Assembly: GCA_016165875.1 (NCBI GenBank)
Contig: JABBOT010000005.1
Span: 558,001 to 622,000, forward strand
Length of the DNA stretch: 64,000 bases
Origin: Acanthopleura granulata
Taxonomy: Eukaryota; Mollusca; Polyplacophora; Chitonida; Chitonidae
Direction of reading: 5' to 3'
The notes below the pieces were generated by a model. The model was not told where the DNA came from and ran no database searches. It saw only the letters and a program-made list of their open reading frames with translations. Numbering within the stretch: position 1 is the stretch's first letter; each line of letters opens with the position of its first letter. A program made the position numbers and the translations under genes. Positions 33,901-46,720 of the stretch are shown here, piece after piece.

Positions 33901-36900
33901 AATATGATGTGTCTGCCGTGAGGGTTAGAGTAAGACGCTCTGTGATATTGGCACATTTAAGAACCTGAACGAGCCTGGTGGTCTACTTGTTCCATTCAAA
34001 TGTAACTGAAACACATCTCTTTGTAAATAAAAATGGCGATTTTACCATTAGGCGTTTGCTGAATCCCTCAGATGATGGGTCACTCTTTTAACCACACTTT
34101 ACCATGACAGGAAGACATGATGGCCTATTGGTTCACTTACAAGGGGCCAAAGTAGCAGATAAGTGTTGCCCTGTGCCGCCGGCCAGCAGGTGTGATGCGT
34201 GTTTTCCCTTGTAACACTCACAGACTTTGGTGTGCCTCTTGAGAACATTTTCTAGCCTTGTTTAGTTCTCGCAATACGCGGCTAAGTGTGTGAAAATGTG
34301 GCTGCCAGGCCAGATGAAAGCTGACTAAGAATCATTTTTCACATTAATTTGCTCTTTCCTTTCAACTGTTAAAACATTTTCTTAGATGCAGTTGATCTCC
34401 CAAGAGGCCATCTTAACTGCGTGAGAATAACAAACATATCTCCTTTTTCGAAAATAAATAAATAATTAGTGCCTCTTTATAGTAAATCAGTAAAAAACAG
34501 CAGGGGTGTTTCCATTACTTTGTCCATTGACGCCTGGTTTCATGGGTTATTGTTTTCCCCAGCTTTTGACTTGCTTTTTAACTAGCTTTTAAATTATCAC
34601 GTCTCTTGATACGATTCAGGATACCATGCTTTGTCACTTATTTGTTTGCCGGTGACAGTTTATAACACCAATTGAAAGCGTCAAACTTCCGAGGCCTTTT
34701 CAGGTTTTGCGAGTGGTCGGACGTGAGGCTTACATTCAGCCTAATTTGACAAGGGCTGCACGAGGAGAACATTCAAAATGCCTGATGCTCACTTTCAAAT
34801 CCATACTTGCGTTCACTTCCACCGAACCCGCAGCAGGGATTGTATCAGAATCAATACTTGTGTCAGTACTTACCATCCGTGCTGGCACATTTACGTGATA
34901 ATTATATAAAGAATTCGAGGGCGACTGAAATATTTATCTCTATTTGTGAAAAAAGCGATCCTTTCCCTCACTTTGGATTAGAAAACTTGTTTACTTTTTG
35001 TCCCGGGAATAAAGATAATATTGAAAACTGACAAGTGCTTCTATTAAAATTATCTTTGTTTGTATATTTCATGGCAAGGTCTTTAAGTGGCCCTGTGATT
35101 ATCGAATTCAACTTTTCTTCATCACCAGAAGAGCGGTATACCTGGGTTGGAATTGAAGTTTAGATGTTGTTGCTGTTGCATCAGAGCATTCGACATGTAA
35201 GTAAGCTTTCTTTCACTCTTACACATGGCATGAAAAAGTCAAAATCTTTAGTGTCAACTCAGAATTCATTTGGTTCAGATGCTTAATTAGATCTTTATAA
35301 TAAAACATTCATTTTGCAAGAGCTAGTGTGCAGTGTACTCGTTTGCCAACAGAATAGATGGTGTGCTGTTCGTTTTTCTTGTCAAATAAGGAATATTCAT
35401 GACAGAGGAATGATCTCTTTACAAACGCTCGTTTCCCCACAAGAAGCTATCGTTGCGCACAACAAAAGCATGGATGGACAATTCTTCGTCACCTAAACAT
35501 TTATTTATTTAACCCCAATTTCCACCCATGCCTCATTTTGCAATTATCTAGTCCCATTCATTTATCATTCCTAAAACTTGTCTCTAAGTTCACAATTTTC
35601 AGTACAGTTAGAAATTATATGTCATAACTGTGTCTTTTATGCGACGTACGTAAATGAATGTAAGACTGACCAGAAAAGGGTAATGTGCCACAACGATGAG
35701 TCTCTTAATTGTAAGCTGTTTAACTGTTTTAGATTCCATGTTATGAAGCGGGCGTTTGATGTAATTTTGTTTTTTTGACATTTCATTGCTCGTTGTAAAT
35801 GTGACATTTGCACAACTTAATATCACATTTGCTCTCGAAGACATAAAATAAAGCCGTGGAAGTTTTTTACCCGTGGAAGCCAGCTTACCTATTGTCTTCT
35901 CTACAATGGCAGCATAAGCCCATTTCTTCAGACTCATTACTGGAAGGAAAAACAAAACATTAAAACCCCCGTTTGTTACAGAGGACAAGTCTAGTTACCT
36001 CGTCGGCCATGTGTGACTTTCCATTTCTAGACTTTCATATTTCGTCCTAAATGTCATCAATACAATGAAAAGCAGGGCGATTTTGTAAGGCGAAAGACTT
36101 GTCTAACGTCAGGTGACAAAGGTGAAGCATTTTTTTTGCTCCTGGTATAGTTATGACTTGAGTTAACATGGGACTTCAGCTGCACTATATGTGCATCTGT
36201 CACGACTTGCTACAGGCTCTGCCACAGATAGTAGCCTAAGCTCTCTTTTCCTAGCTTCATTATCGGTCTGTTATCTTTGCGCAAAGTGAAGATTTATTCA
36301 AAATCACTGCAAATCTCCTTCTGCCTTATACATAATTAACAGTACAATCCTCCCGAATGGTACTCATCGATTAGGCGTGTCACGCGGACAACAAGAGTCG
36401 GCGAACGCTTACATTTCCGGCCAAGTTGCAGGGTAGGGTTAAAAATATCGTCGACGACAGAAAAACTGTGTTCCCTGCTTTCTTGAAAGTTTGCAAACAT
36501 CCAACATTATCCTCTGCCCTCATAACAATGAAACAGCAAGCGCAATGCTCCCAAGTTAACATTCGAGAAACCCTCCCGTCAGCCGATTAGCATCTCACTG
36601 GAGAGTTCTGACAGAATGGCAAGCAGCGAGTTAAGCTGAAAATGGAAGGCAACTCATTTAGCAGTACATTGGTGAAGCACCAGTATTCTTCAGTCCTCAA
36701 TTACTGGACTATGTGTCTGTGTTTCTTCAGAGAGACCACAGAACTGTCACTCGTCCAAGGAGCAGGGGCTTTATGATATAGGAATTGCAGCCACGTAATG
36801 TTATTTCTCGAAAAATGCCGTTCATTTCAAAGTTACCCTAATTTTCAAGTTTCAACATTTATAGCTCTATGAATACTATTGGCTAGATCGTGAAATTTCT

Positions 36901-37230
36901 TACATAAATGAATAATGAATGGCAGAATTTGTCTCTAATTACGTAATAGGAATGCTTGGTAAAACGAATGCAGATCAGAGGGATGTCCGCCCGATGATGG
37001 GGGACAGCAGACGTCACGGCACAAATGGGACTATTGTCCACTTCCGAGCTAGACAGAGAATCTCACGTTAAAGAAATACTCTTGGGCCAGAATTTTTCCG
37101 GTCTTTTAAAAAAATGTAAAAACAAGAATTTTCAAGTATTCAGTTCAGAGATGCACAATAACTGATTGAATACATTTTAAAAGCAGTTTTTAATATACTA
37201 TTGTGGTTTTTGATACTTTAATTACATTTT
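30995..37230. other. 5' flank of the GPCR gene and intergenic DNA
   Basis: No gene recognised. The longer frames (31414-31728 plus, 31611-31979 minus, 35608-35988 minus) have no domain signature and mutually overlapping alternatives. Stretches of balanced composition without repeats, for example 31110-31280 and 32870-33190, could be regulatory, but this is a guess. Confidence 0.35.
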
Positions 37231-37234
37231 TTAT

Positions 37235-37330
37235 GATGATTCACGGTCTCCTCCAACCATAACGATGGCACCGCGGTATGAGAGAAATGTTGCTGAGTAC
37301 AGCGTAAAACTCCAATCATATAACTAAAAT
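37235..37330 (+). mobile_element. Family 1 SINE 3' fragment
   Basis: TCCTCCAACCATAACGATGG, GAGAAATGTTGCTGAGTACA and GCGTAAAACTCCAATCATAT match the SINE 3' end. ATAATA and ATTA simple repeats follow at 37345-37375. Confidence 0.6.
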
Positions 37331-37842
37331 AACTGCTACATGCATGTTAAATAAAAATAATAATAATAATTAATTAATAGATAATTAAGATATGATTTGT
37401 AAGTTACCATACCTATGTAATTTTCTTTGGAGAAAAGTTTGGCATGATGTAGTAGGATTACCACTTACTAACAACTAAATGCGTGTATGCCTAGACACAT
37501 GACTCAATATATACAAGTATAACTAATTGTTAGTATAAGGATGCGCTATGTCAGAGTATTCATCGGGAAATGAGAGCAGCTGTGGTAAGAGCATAGGCGC
37601 ATTGATCTCCACCATGCCTTGGAAATAAAGCTACATATCAATCCACCTCAGGGATTTAATTAAAACGGCTTTCTTATTCCTTTAGTATTTATATGAAGAC
37701 AGTCCTAAAAAACTGATGATGATGTCAAGTTGGAAAATCCCAGAGAATTATTAAGCCGCCGCGGACATTTGGCATACATTTCATAAAATGAATTTCGCAG
37801 AAGATACCAGGAACAAAAAATTGAGTTGGTTGCCTGCTCGAT

Positions 37843-37960
37843 GTTGTGTGACTTGCTTGGAATGACACTGAGATGAAGAACAGAAATACAAACTAATTGT
37901 TGTTGTGTGACATGCTTGGAATGACGCTGATGTGAAGAACAGAAATACAAACTAATGGTT
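37843..37960. repeat. 59-bp tandem duplication
   Basis: GTTGTGTGACTTGCTTGGAA starts at 37843 and its near copy (GTTGTGTGACATGCTTGGAA) at 37902. The two units differ at only a handful of positions. Confidence 0.9.
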
Positions 37961-38896
37961 GTTGTCAATGAAACCATGCAGCAAGAGCTTCAAACATAAT
38001 GGAAACATTTAAAAATATGATAGTTGATCGTTCTAGTAGTATGTGTCTGATGAGTAAATAGATAAGTAATTCCAAAAAGTAACAGAAAAATGTGATTGAT
38101 TGCCGTGAAAAAGATGGCAAATTAAGCAAAAAATATTTTTGAGTGCGCATGTTTTCAATAATGCTGGTTGATGCAATCTTTATTAAGATGAAAACTATTA
38201 AGTGTGGGTGTATGAATCCTGGTATGGTATCATAGCCGATTCATTTCAATTGCTATTCGTATAAACTATTTCTTTAAAAACAACTCATTTTGGTAGTCTT
38301 AAAATAATTTATCAAAACTGAACCGATTTTTAATTTTAGCTCATAGCAAATAATTGTCAAAAAGGACCCTCCTGTGAAAGCCTCGTGTGGGACTAAGCTT
38401 TTCTGCGGTTTTTTCCAACATCTTGACATTCTGTGTAAAACTCTCTGTGGACTGATTTCGACCCATATGTGTTTTTTCTTTAATTTCCTATTCACATTCA
38501 TTCATCACTGTTAAAACTTGTCAATGAATTCAAATGCTACATGACAATTAGGAGTTATATGCCATGGACGTTAAAAAGTTCCTTCCAGAAAATTCCAACA
38601 CACATCCACCTTGTTTGGGGAACTGCTTCCTTCACTTGCCATCTGAGCTTAGTTCGGTTTCATTTATATGGAAATTGTAGGTCGTGTTTATTTCGGACCG
38701 TTTTATACTTTAATGCGTGACTACTTTCTCACTGAACACTCGAAGTGAAATTCATTGTTTTTCTGGAAGAAAAGAAAGAAATAAATCGAAAGAGACAATA
38801 AAGGAAACCAACCTTAAACACCGAAGCTGAATAATTATTATATTTGCTGAATAAAATTCCCAGTTCGTCTAACCCTGCGCTAATAAATAGTACGAT
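37961..38896. other. Intergenic DNA, no gene recognised
   Basis: AT-rich, no recognisable feature. Confidence 0.4.
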
Positions 38897-39153
38897 TTAC
38901 AAAGCAGGTGTGCTCTTCATGTCATAAACCACATGTCCGCTGTAGGAACACATGTCAGATGTGGAATAGCTGTAGCTGTGGCGTGGACAGTGACCGACGA
39001 GGAGGCGTATTCCCTTGGGTAATACACAATTCTCTATCACCCAGACGTCCAACTCATCTGCAATGCCGAACCAGGAAGACGTCTCGGACACTCGGGCATT
39101 GTTACACTGCCAGGCGCCAGGCGTCCCCAGCATTACCAGGTGGTACATCATTT
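38897..39153 (-). CDS. Possible terminal exon, unrecognised
   Basis: The minus-strand frame ends TTTGTAA at 38897. From the first ATG pair (near 39153) it reads MMYHLVMLGTPGAWQCNNAR, then SSWFGIADELDVWVIENC, and closes SYSGHVVYDMKSTPAL. It is more GC-rich and protein-like than its surroundings and cysteine-containing, but I cannot name a family. Possible acceptors are weak (CGCCTGGCAG|TGTAAC). It may be a last exon, a relic of a retrocopy, or chance. Confidence 0.3.
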
Positions 39154-39325
39154 CATGGAATGATATAGCATTGTTTAAGAGGAGATAATGTTTGGCTTTG
39201 TGTTTGATCACAAGGTCATGGTGTTAATGGAGTTCAAACACAATTCACGGACCTCTGTGGTCAGAGGCAGGCTTAGACGCTTGGTGAGATGAGCCATCTC
39301 GAAGCGAGGACACAACATCCAAATA

Positions 39326-39338
39326 CCCCCCCCCCCCC
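39326..39338. repeat. Run of 13 C
   Basis: A homopolymer C tract. Similar runs occur at 5312-5324 and 45477-45489, and a run of 12 G at 7734-7745. Confidence 0.95.
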
Positions 39339-39402
39339 ATTAATATATCCATAACAATTCCATCTGCATTGTGGTTCATGTTGGTATGACATAATATGGC
39401 TA

Positions 39403-39510
39403 CAGACGAAGCCCTTGTTCATTCTCTCTGTGGAACCAAAGTATTGAAACACAAACTACGGACGAAGCCCTTGTCAGATTCATTCCCCCAGCGAAACCAA
39501 AGTATTGACG
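39403..39510. repeat. Imperfect tandem duplication, about 60 bp
   Basis: ACGAAGCCCTTGT followed about 30 bases later by ACCAAAGTATTGA occurs twice in a row. The open plus frame across it has no recognised function. Confidence 0.75.
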
Positions 39511-39610
39511 TATCTCATGTTATGTGCGGAACATGTGAAGGAAATAACCTGGTGCCTTTCTTACGATTCATAACTGGCGCTCATATAAGCCCGCATAATA
39601 GATGCGCTTG

Positions 39611-41175
39611 ACAAAAGACAAGTCAGCTTGTGATTTACAATCTATCTGTAACCTTGTACTGACGCGGCGAAGTGTAGGGTATGAAGCATTGTGCATAGTT
39701 TATTATTATAGTGGGCCACGCAGTATGCCCAGTGGTAAGATTTAGTAAGTTTAGTCGACTCGTCGTTATGTGCGCAGTGACGTCACATTCCACTCATGTA
39801 CCTTGAACATATATTTATAACTGTAGTATTAACTCAACGTGTTAAAGGATTAGACATCAAAAGAACTAAGTCACTAAATAAATTCACAAACATGACAAAG
39901 GATATTTTACAACATAGTATCAGATTGTTGATCTACGTTAGCTTTGTTATAACACAGCTGGTATAATCGCGACTAGACATCCTGTCATCCTGTACAAGAG
40001 CAGAGCAGTTTATCTGATGGTGGCGAACATTTAAATCCTCTGTACTACCCTGAGCCCACGGCGAGATCAGCAACTGATAAGACCTAGCTCTGAGAGCTGT
40101 CAGCCATGTTCCCAGCTTAGCTTCCACATTCACCACACTGAATCGTTAGATTTATAAACCTGGAACTCGGTTATGACACCTGTGCTGTCCTCAAAGTGTC
40201 GAATCTGCAAGCGACGAAAATGGGTAACCCATGATCTTAAAGTAATATTTAATCCGTATCACCTCAATTTGTGGCAATAATACAGTCTACGATGTCGCAA
40301 TCAACACAAATATAACCCATACACCCAGTCGGACAGTACCCAAAGTTCGCTAGACGTAATTTTCAAATTATGTATCTTTGTTTCTACGGTGGAGTCGGCC
40401 TATCATCCCTAAATCAAGATTTTTTTTTCAGCGTTAATTGCTGACTGTTCTTTCTGATTACCATTAAAACATGAATTTAAGGATAACAAACAGGTTGTCT
40501 GTCGCCCTTTTAATGGTGTATAAATTTTATGGTTTCAATCCCATCGTTGCACGAGTTTATCTTTTTCGAACGATGCCGAATACTGCCAGCTTAAGTCAAA
40601 ATGGCGGTCATCGATCTCTGGCTAGCTGTTGATGCGCCAGGTACATTTGAAATAATTTTGACCCGATGGTCTTCATTATTTACGAATATGTTAAACCAAA
40701 ATTACTCTACGGTTAAAGAAAACATGTTTTTGAAAGGTACAGCTTTGACATGTTGAGAACAACACACTCGAAAACACAGAGTTGCAGGTTAGCGAATAGA
40801 AGAGTACAAATCTATATCTCTGACATTTAAGCTGGGAAGAATTGAAACAGATCGCAGATTTCCATGAGCCCATACATCTGATTGTATGCGGTTATCATGG
40901 CACTGATTATATCAACGGGAAGCCGCTGTTACATGCTATCGTTCTCAGATTATCTGAGTCAGATCCTTAAACACTGAAAATCTTAGTATTAAATTTTGCA
41001 AAGTTGTCACACATCAACTGCAAGACTCCACCTATAAGATCGTCCTCTCGAATCTCTCATGTTAACTTATAGCATGCACAGTGGGTGCTTTACATACTGG
41101 GCATGAGACTAGTATTAAGCATTGCCCATTAATTATGTATAGGGCAAAACATATTGAACAATAGGTATTAAGTAG
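39611..41175. other. Intergenic DNA, no gene recognised
   Basis: No coding or RNA gene recognised. Confidence 0.4.
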
Positions 41176-42296
41176 TGTTATGTGTTTCTATTTTCGATGT
41201 TTTCATTTGCTGTTAGCGAGTGGTTTACCCTGCATGTAGTCTGCGGACTCGGTGCATAACAGTCTTTGTTTGGGGGTTATATATATAGCGCGTACCTGAA
41301 TGCAAAAATTCTCTAATTTTTCATTGGTTGATTACTCTGTGTGTCTAAAAATAGTTGAATTCTTCTGAAACTTATATAAGCCATGTTTTCTCTTCAGAGA
41401 GGAGGTGTTTTTCATATATCCTCAACGAGCTAGGCGTGTGTTCGATGCACACTTATAGAGTCCTTTATTTTGATGAAGTAAGCTGGTGATAACGGTTGTT
41501 TTGGAGGAGAGTTTTCTACAACTCCAACATCGTTTATCTTCAACAGTTTTACTGATGTTTGTTTAAAGTGAATTTCTGCGGCAGTCACGTTTGCGGGTGA
41601 ACGGATTATTATTATATAGTACTGACTGTGTAATTCATTTAACACCCCCACCTCACCTGACCAAAAAGGTCGTTATGGACTTTGAACTGAAGTTATCAGT
41701 TTTGTAAAGGACGTTCGTTCTGCAACCAGGTGACATTACTCTACGTCTCTGAACGGGACGTTTGTTTGTTGGTTCTGTGGGAACTGTGATTATTCCAAAG
41801 TGGATTATACCGCCGTACCCGGATTTACCCTGTGTTGTGCTCTGCTGGTGTGACCTCATTCAAAGGCGTAACTGATCAGGTTTTTGTTTGAACGATGTAC
41901 TGTGTTTGCGTTTGCTAATCTAGCGTAATACCTGATCGGAATAATTTGTGACTTTTGTGAATTGCGTGTTGTGATAATTCCATGGACTTTGGATTTAAAG
42001 GTGAAGTTGAACGGTGTAAAGACAGGTAAAACATTTGTTTATGTTTTTTTGTTAAAGTTGTTGTTGAGCTATTGGTATATAAATGTATGTGTCATGTTGT
42101 ATATAAAGCATTGTTTACATTGTAAAATGAAGTCACTGGGTCTGTTTTCTGTTCTTGTTTTCAATACCGCAACAGTATTATGTATAAAGCATTAAGTAAT
42201 AAGAATTGATGATTACGTATTAACCATTAGATATTTCTACAGAAATACAAGTATGAAAGGCATTAAGTATTAAGCATAAGTATTAAGTATTACACA
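41176..42296 (+). mobile_element. Possible LTR of a retrotransposon, about 1.1 kb
   Basis: The segment starts TGTTATGTG and ends TATTACACA, so it has TG..CA ends with short imperfect inverted termini. A TATA-like ACTTATATAAGCC lies at about 41370, followed by a T- and G-rich stretch typical of an LTR R/U5 region. GGGGCGTTCACGAC directly after the end could be a degenerate primer binding site. No second LTR, no flanking duplication and no gag or pol coding were found, so this is only a candidate. Confidence 0.3.
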
Positions 42297-43179
42297 GGGG
42301 CGTTCACGACATTTAGTCGACTCCAACTTTTATCGAATGTTTGTGTAATGCTTTAGACAGTGGTTTGCAGTTAGCCTTTAGCTATTCACCCAACGGGGAC
42401 AATATTTAGATAACTATATATCTACATCTCCATTGATACCACACCTACTGCCTTCGTTCTTGGTATATACATGACACTTCACGTGGGCTCTCAGTTGCTG
42501 CCCATCTTTCTGTCGACATTCTACTATTATTCTTCAATTGATTTCACCCTTGGCCGCACATCACTGTCTCTAAATCTGAGAGCCCCCTAACGCTCTGGGC
42601 TTGATAATTCTCGTCCCCTGAGGCTACTCCACCCATATTCCTTATAGGGGTTGACCACTGAAATTTTAACAAAAATGCTAAAATCCGTCAATGAAAGGCC
42701 AGTGAACTCTGACTAATCACTACTTCTCTCTGGTGTGCATCCGCCTCCACTTGTTCAAAAACACACAAAGTTATACCTGGAATGAAACTTGAAAGCCACC
42801 AAATGATACTGGTCACCCAGCAAGCAGGTGGGTGAGGGGGAGTGAGTGTGGCTCATCTGTAAATTACTGTACTGTTGACATCTCAACTGATTAAGGGTTT
42901 AACACCGCCGTAGCGGTGTTTGTTGTGTAACACGATGTTGTACATTCTCGGGATTTGACTGGGTACGAAACAAGTCAGCGGTAGAGGATTACTCAAAAAA
43001 TACCAAGACGAAAGTGTTAAGCCCTATGCTACTTCCCAAACTGAAGAAAATGTGGAAAAATGGCATATTTTCTGCCGCCGATATCTTTCACTCTCTTCGA
43101 AGAGGACATGAATTTTAGATCAATCAACGGCAAGCTTCGACCGCTCGAGTGGAGCTAGATATTTCAATAACGTTGTATC
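42297..43179. other. Intergenic DNA, no gene recognised
   Basis: No recognisable coding, RNA or repeat feature. Confidence 0.4.
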
Positions 43180-43900
43180 TATGACGTCTTGTCATATTGT
43201 TGCGTGCAGTCCGAAAGTAAACCTTTACTATGCATGCATTGTGACGTCATATAACAGAGCTCAGACTGGAATGTCATGAAACAAAGTGTTTCTTTTTCCG
43301 ACGTCATGACTTTTGGGTTTGAAGCAGTAAATATGCAGTCACAAAAGTATATTTGTACACGACTCGCATTTGACAGCGGGGTAGAATATTACACCTTCAG
43401 ATTTCAATCTTGGTACATTGATGAAACTTCACAAGAGCTATCACGTGATATCTATAGTTTCTTATTCCAACACTCGGTGTTTCGTTGTTAATAGCTATCT
43501 GAATAACTTTTATTGTTACAGCGACAGACTTCATGCTCGGTACAATGATGAAACTTCAACACAAAACCTGCGTATTGGAAAGTCATAAAATAAAATTTTT
43601 CTTTTTTCTGACGCCCTGGGGTCTGGATGTGAATATCCAAAGTTATTATTTATACATCAGTGAATCCCCAGGATTTTTTTACTGACAAAAGTGTTATTTT
43701 CACGGCAGTAAAATATCACATTTTGATATTTCACACTTGCACGTCATGACGTCAAAAAGGAAATATTTTATTTTATAAAGCTCCAATCTGATCTCAGCGG
43801 ATTGACGTCATAATGCAAGTTTAGTCAATTGCTCCATTCTCACGTCACGCAAGAAGACATGACGTAATCTAACGCCATGTACACGACGTCACGCTCTGTG
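43180..43900. promoter_or_regulatory. Cluster of CRE-like sites (TGACGTCA and near matches)
   Basis: Full palindromes TGACGTCA occur near 43242, 43747 and 43805, with CGACGTCA or TGACGTAA/TGACGTCT variants near 43182, 43299, 43860 and 43888. Such sites bind CREB/ATF bZIP factors. No promoter or transcript is visible, so a regulatory role is only suggested by density. Confidence 0.4.
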
Positions 43901-44202
43901 AAAGCCTACGGCTGAAAAGAAATGCCGAAAACTCTTTAAAGTACACAAAATCATGATATTGTTCGGTATAAATAATAAATAGAATATTGCACATGGAAGG
44001 CTAAATACTATAAATCCACAAAGGATATTGCTTCGCGCCTTTTGGTTATCATTTCCACCTCTAGCTCGAACAATATTTATGGTATTGAGCCATCACTGTG
44101 CAATATCCTCTGTGTATTGGCAAAAGGGATATTTCACTGCCATGGAATATCACTTTTATCAGTCAAGAAAATCCTGGGATTTAACTGATGTATAAATAGT
44201 AA
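43645..44202. repeat. Long imperfect inverted repeat (about 80-bp arms)
   Basis: Left arm about 43645-43721 (ATTTATACATCAGTGAATCC, CCAGGATTTTTTTACTGA, GGCAGTAAAATATC) matches the reverse complement of 44122-44202 (ATTTATACATCAGTTAAATC, CCAGGATTTTCTTGACTGA, GGCAGTGAAATATC). The interior is about 400 bp and noncoding. The layout suits a foldback element or MITE, although the element may extend beyond the arms. Confidence 0.65.
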
Positions 44203-44649
44203 AGCATATAATATTTTTATTTAAGCAATGGTTGATCCCATTGAATAGCGAACATCTAACAGCGAACCACAGTCGTAAGTATCATACACACCAATATACA
44301 TGGAAAACTGTCATGCGTTCTGTTAAGCCACTGACACTTATTCATTTATATTCTAGAGATTTGTTCAGAATTACACATTGTGTCAGCATGATTAAGGAGA
44401 TTTCTGGACACATGACTAATGAAGTTGAGGGAATGTATCATCACGCCCTCTGCAAGGACGTTTAAGAGACAAAGATCTTCGACACTAACATTCTTGAACA
44501 CAAGTGATTGTGTCCGTAGTTTAAAACTACATTCGATATAAACGCCATTTTGTCACTCTTTAACGTGCTATATGAACCAACGGCGTCACATAAACAGCTA
44601 TTAACATCGCCGCATATTTTCTCTCTTTACTTAACTCTGCATAAGTGCT

Positions 44650-44835
44650 GCTGCTGTAGAACCCTTCCCGCAGGCTGCTAATATTCAAATATTTGCATTA
44701 AAAGTTAGAATAAAAACTGCAAGTGAGGGAAAGTGACAACGGACCGGATTTGGCCGATTAGGTGAGAGCATTTGTCAACTATTACTCTCTGTCGCTGCTT
44801 GTTTTATTGTCCATGCTATGGTCTTTAACGCTCTA
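44650..44835 (+). repeat. Dispersed repeat R1, copy C (degenerate)
   Basis: CATTTGTCAACTATTACTCT, CTGTCGCTGCTTGTTTTATT and GTCCATGCTATGGTCTTT align with CATTTGCCAACTATCACACT, CGTCGCTGCTCTGGCTTTAT and CTCCACGCTGTAGCCTTT of copy B. Confidence 0.5.
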
Positions 44836-46204
44836 GGTACCCGGAATCATGGTGTCAGTGTACTTGCACAGACGTGTGCAATAACGATGGCTGCAGCTGT
44901 TGTTACACCCTCAGCGCACTCCGAAGACAGATGAAAGACAACCAATGTCCGGAAATCAGGGAACACTTCGATCAAAGCGGAAAATATAGATCTCTGTGCC
45001 TGTGGTGATTTGCATATAGAACAAAGTAGTCCCCACCTAAACTGGATTACCAGCGAAACATTGGAATAAGCCCGAGGCCTTGTACACTGACTTGGAAGAT
45101 AGATAATAGACGCTTGGATGGCTTGTTTGGTGATATAACGCTCGGAGGGAGTGTGGAGATGCGAGAGGAGCAGGGGGCCTTTCGGGGAGGAGGGATTCGT
45201 CCCATTGAGATTACACCTTGTGTTGTCTGATATACAAGAGGCATTAGGGGATGACCTAATTGGGGTGCTTCCGTGTATGCCCTAGGGGTCTAACACAGAG
45301 GCCTGGCTTGACCCCCAGTTAAGTCAACTTCAATGATACAGCGGGTCAATACATGGCTCTGAAGGATATGCATAATATAACGTACGTGACCAAAACCTGT
45401 TGTACTCCGGGCAGAATCCAATTACCCCCAATAAGCCAGTTTGATGTTTCCAGGACAATGAGAGGACACACCATGACCCCCCCCCCCCCGCACCAGCACC
45501 ATCCATTTCCGCCATCCCCCACATGCGCGTACTTGGGACTCAGACGCGCGTCAGACAGACCGTAAGGTCCGTCTGGAGGAATAAAAGCGCGCACAATCCA
45601 GGAAAGGTGAACCGAACGGATCCTGGTGTTTTCGAACATGGTGAACCCCGTGGGGTACGTTACGGCTGAACTCTGGTCAAAATGATGGGGCTGACAAATG
45701 AGTCCATCAGTTAACATGCAAATTTCCTTCTGAAGCGTGGTTTTAACTTATATGAATTTCCTGGTGTTGCTGAGGTTTGAGAAAGGTTTTACTTGATAAC
45801 AAAGCTGGTTTTTCGTAAAGTGGCAAAACAATTAAACAGAGGATGAAATAGACATCCACAATTTAAACTAACAATCATCCATTGTTAACTGGACAACACG
45901 GAAAAAAAAGTAAGGGCCCACCGTTCAAAACTTCTTTCCATGCAAGAAACACCAATTGCCCCACACGTCTACTGCTCAGACAGGACGACATTGAAGAAGG
46001 CACATTCCTGTAGTCAAATGCTTAATTCTGTCCGCCCATCTCAATCATAACTTTGTTTACTTAGCTCTTCTGGTCTCGTCCATCTATAACACGGCCTATC
46101 ACCATATCATTGAAAAATCCTTGCGTTAGGCAACGATCAAATAAAAAAATTGATTAATTAAATATTCCAGACATAAGCACCGATGGCAATATACCTTCTG
46201 TTCA
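44836..46204. other. Intergenic DNA, no gene recognised
   Basis: Slightly more GC-rich than its surroundings, with a 13-C run at 45477-45489 and overlapping open frames on both strands at 45330-45717. None has a family signature. Confidence 0.35.
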
Positions 46205-46400
46205 AAAGAGAAAAAAACACGCTGGCTTCTTCTCCGGTCGTATGTGGGAAGGTTCACTAGCAACCTGCGGATTGTCGTCGGATTCCCCCTTGCTCTGCCC
46301 GGTATCCTCAACCCTGATGCTGGCTGCCGTCTTATAAGTGAAATATTGTTGAGTGCGGCGTAAAACACAAATCCAATAAATAAATAAATAGATAAATAAA
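46205..46400 (+). mobile_element. Family 1 SINE copy lacking most of the tRNA head
   Basis: GCTGGCTTCTTCTCCGGTCG, GGTTCACTAGCAACCTGCGG, GCTGGCTGCCGTCTTATAAG, TGAAATATTGTTGAGTGCGG and an AATAAATAAATA tail match 9091-9351 in order. Confidence 0.8.
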
Positions 46401-46545
46401 GGAAAAAATTTATACTATATATAAAAAATATTTACTAGCTTTTATAAAGTCTGTTACAAAACGATTACACGTCTGGAGGCAAATTTCCTATCATTTACGG
46501 GTTGATAAAAATAAGTGTAAGAAAATAGAGTATGGAATTTAAACT

Positions 46546-46650
46546 TGAGCAGTTACGACATTGCTGTGGACGACAAAGGATCAAGGAATGGTTTGAACCA
46601 GAACAGTTACGATGTTGTTATATTCGACAAAGGATCAGGAAATGGTTTGC
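46546..46650. repeat. 54-bp imperfect tandem duplication
   Basis: CAGTTACGA followed by CGACAAAGGATCA and GGAATGGTTTG-like sequence occurs twice. The plus frame repeats EQLR-CC-RQRI-KWF but has no known function. Confidence 0.8.
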
Positions 46651-46720
46651 CAGCCTATGTAACTCACGTGAAACGGGGTTTCAATTTCAAACTGACTTTT
46701 CTGTCGCACACATGAAGTAA

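Noticed and set aside
35608..35988. 126-codon minus frame
   Set aside because: It overlaps a plus-strand frame, and its composition is ordinary for AT-rich noncoding DNA here.
45330..45717. Gly-rich or transporter-like minus-strand frames near the poly-C run
   Set aside because: The Gly run is the translation of the 13-C tract, and the flanks show no domain or splice sites.
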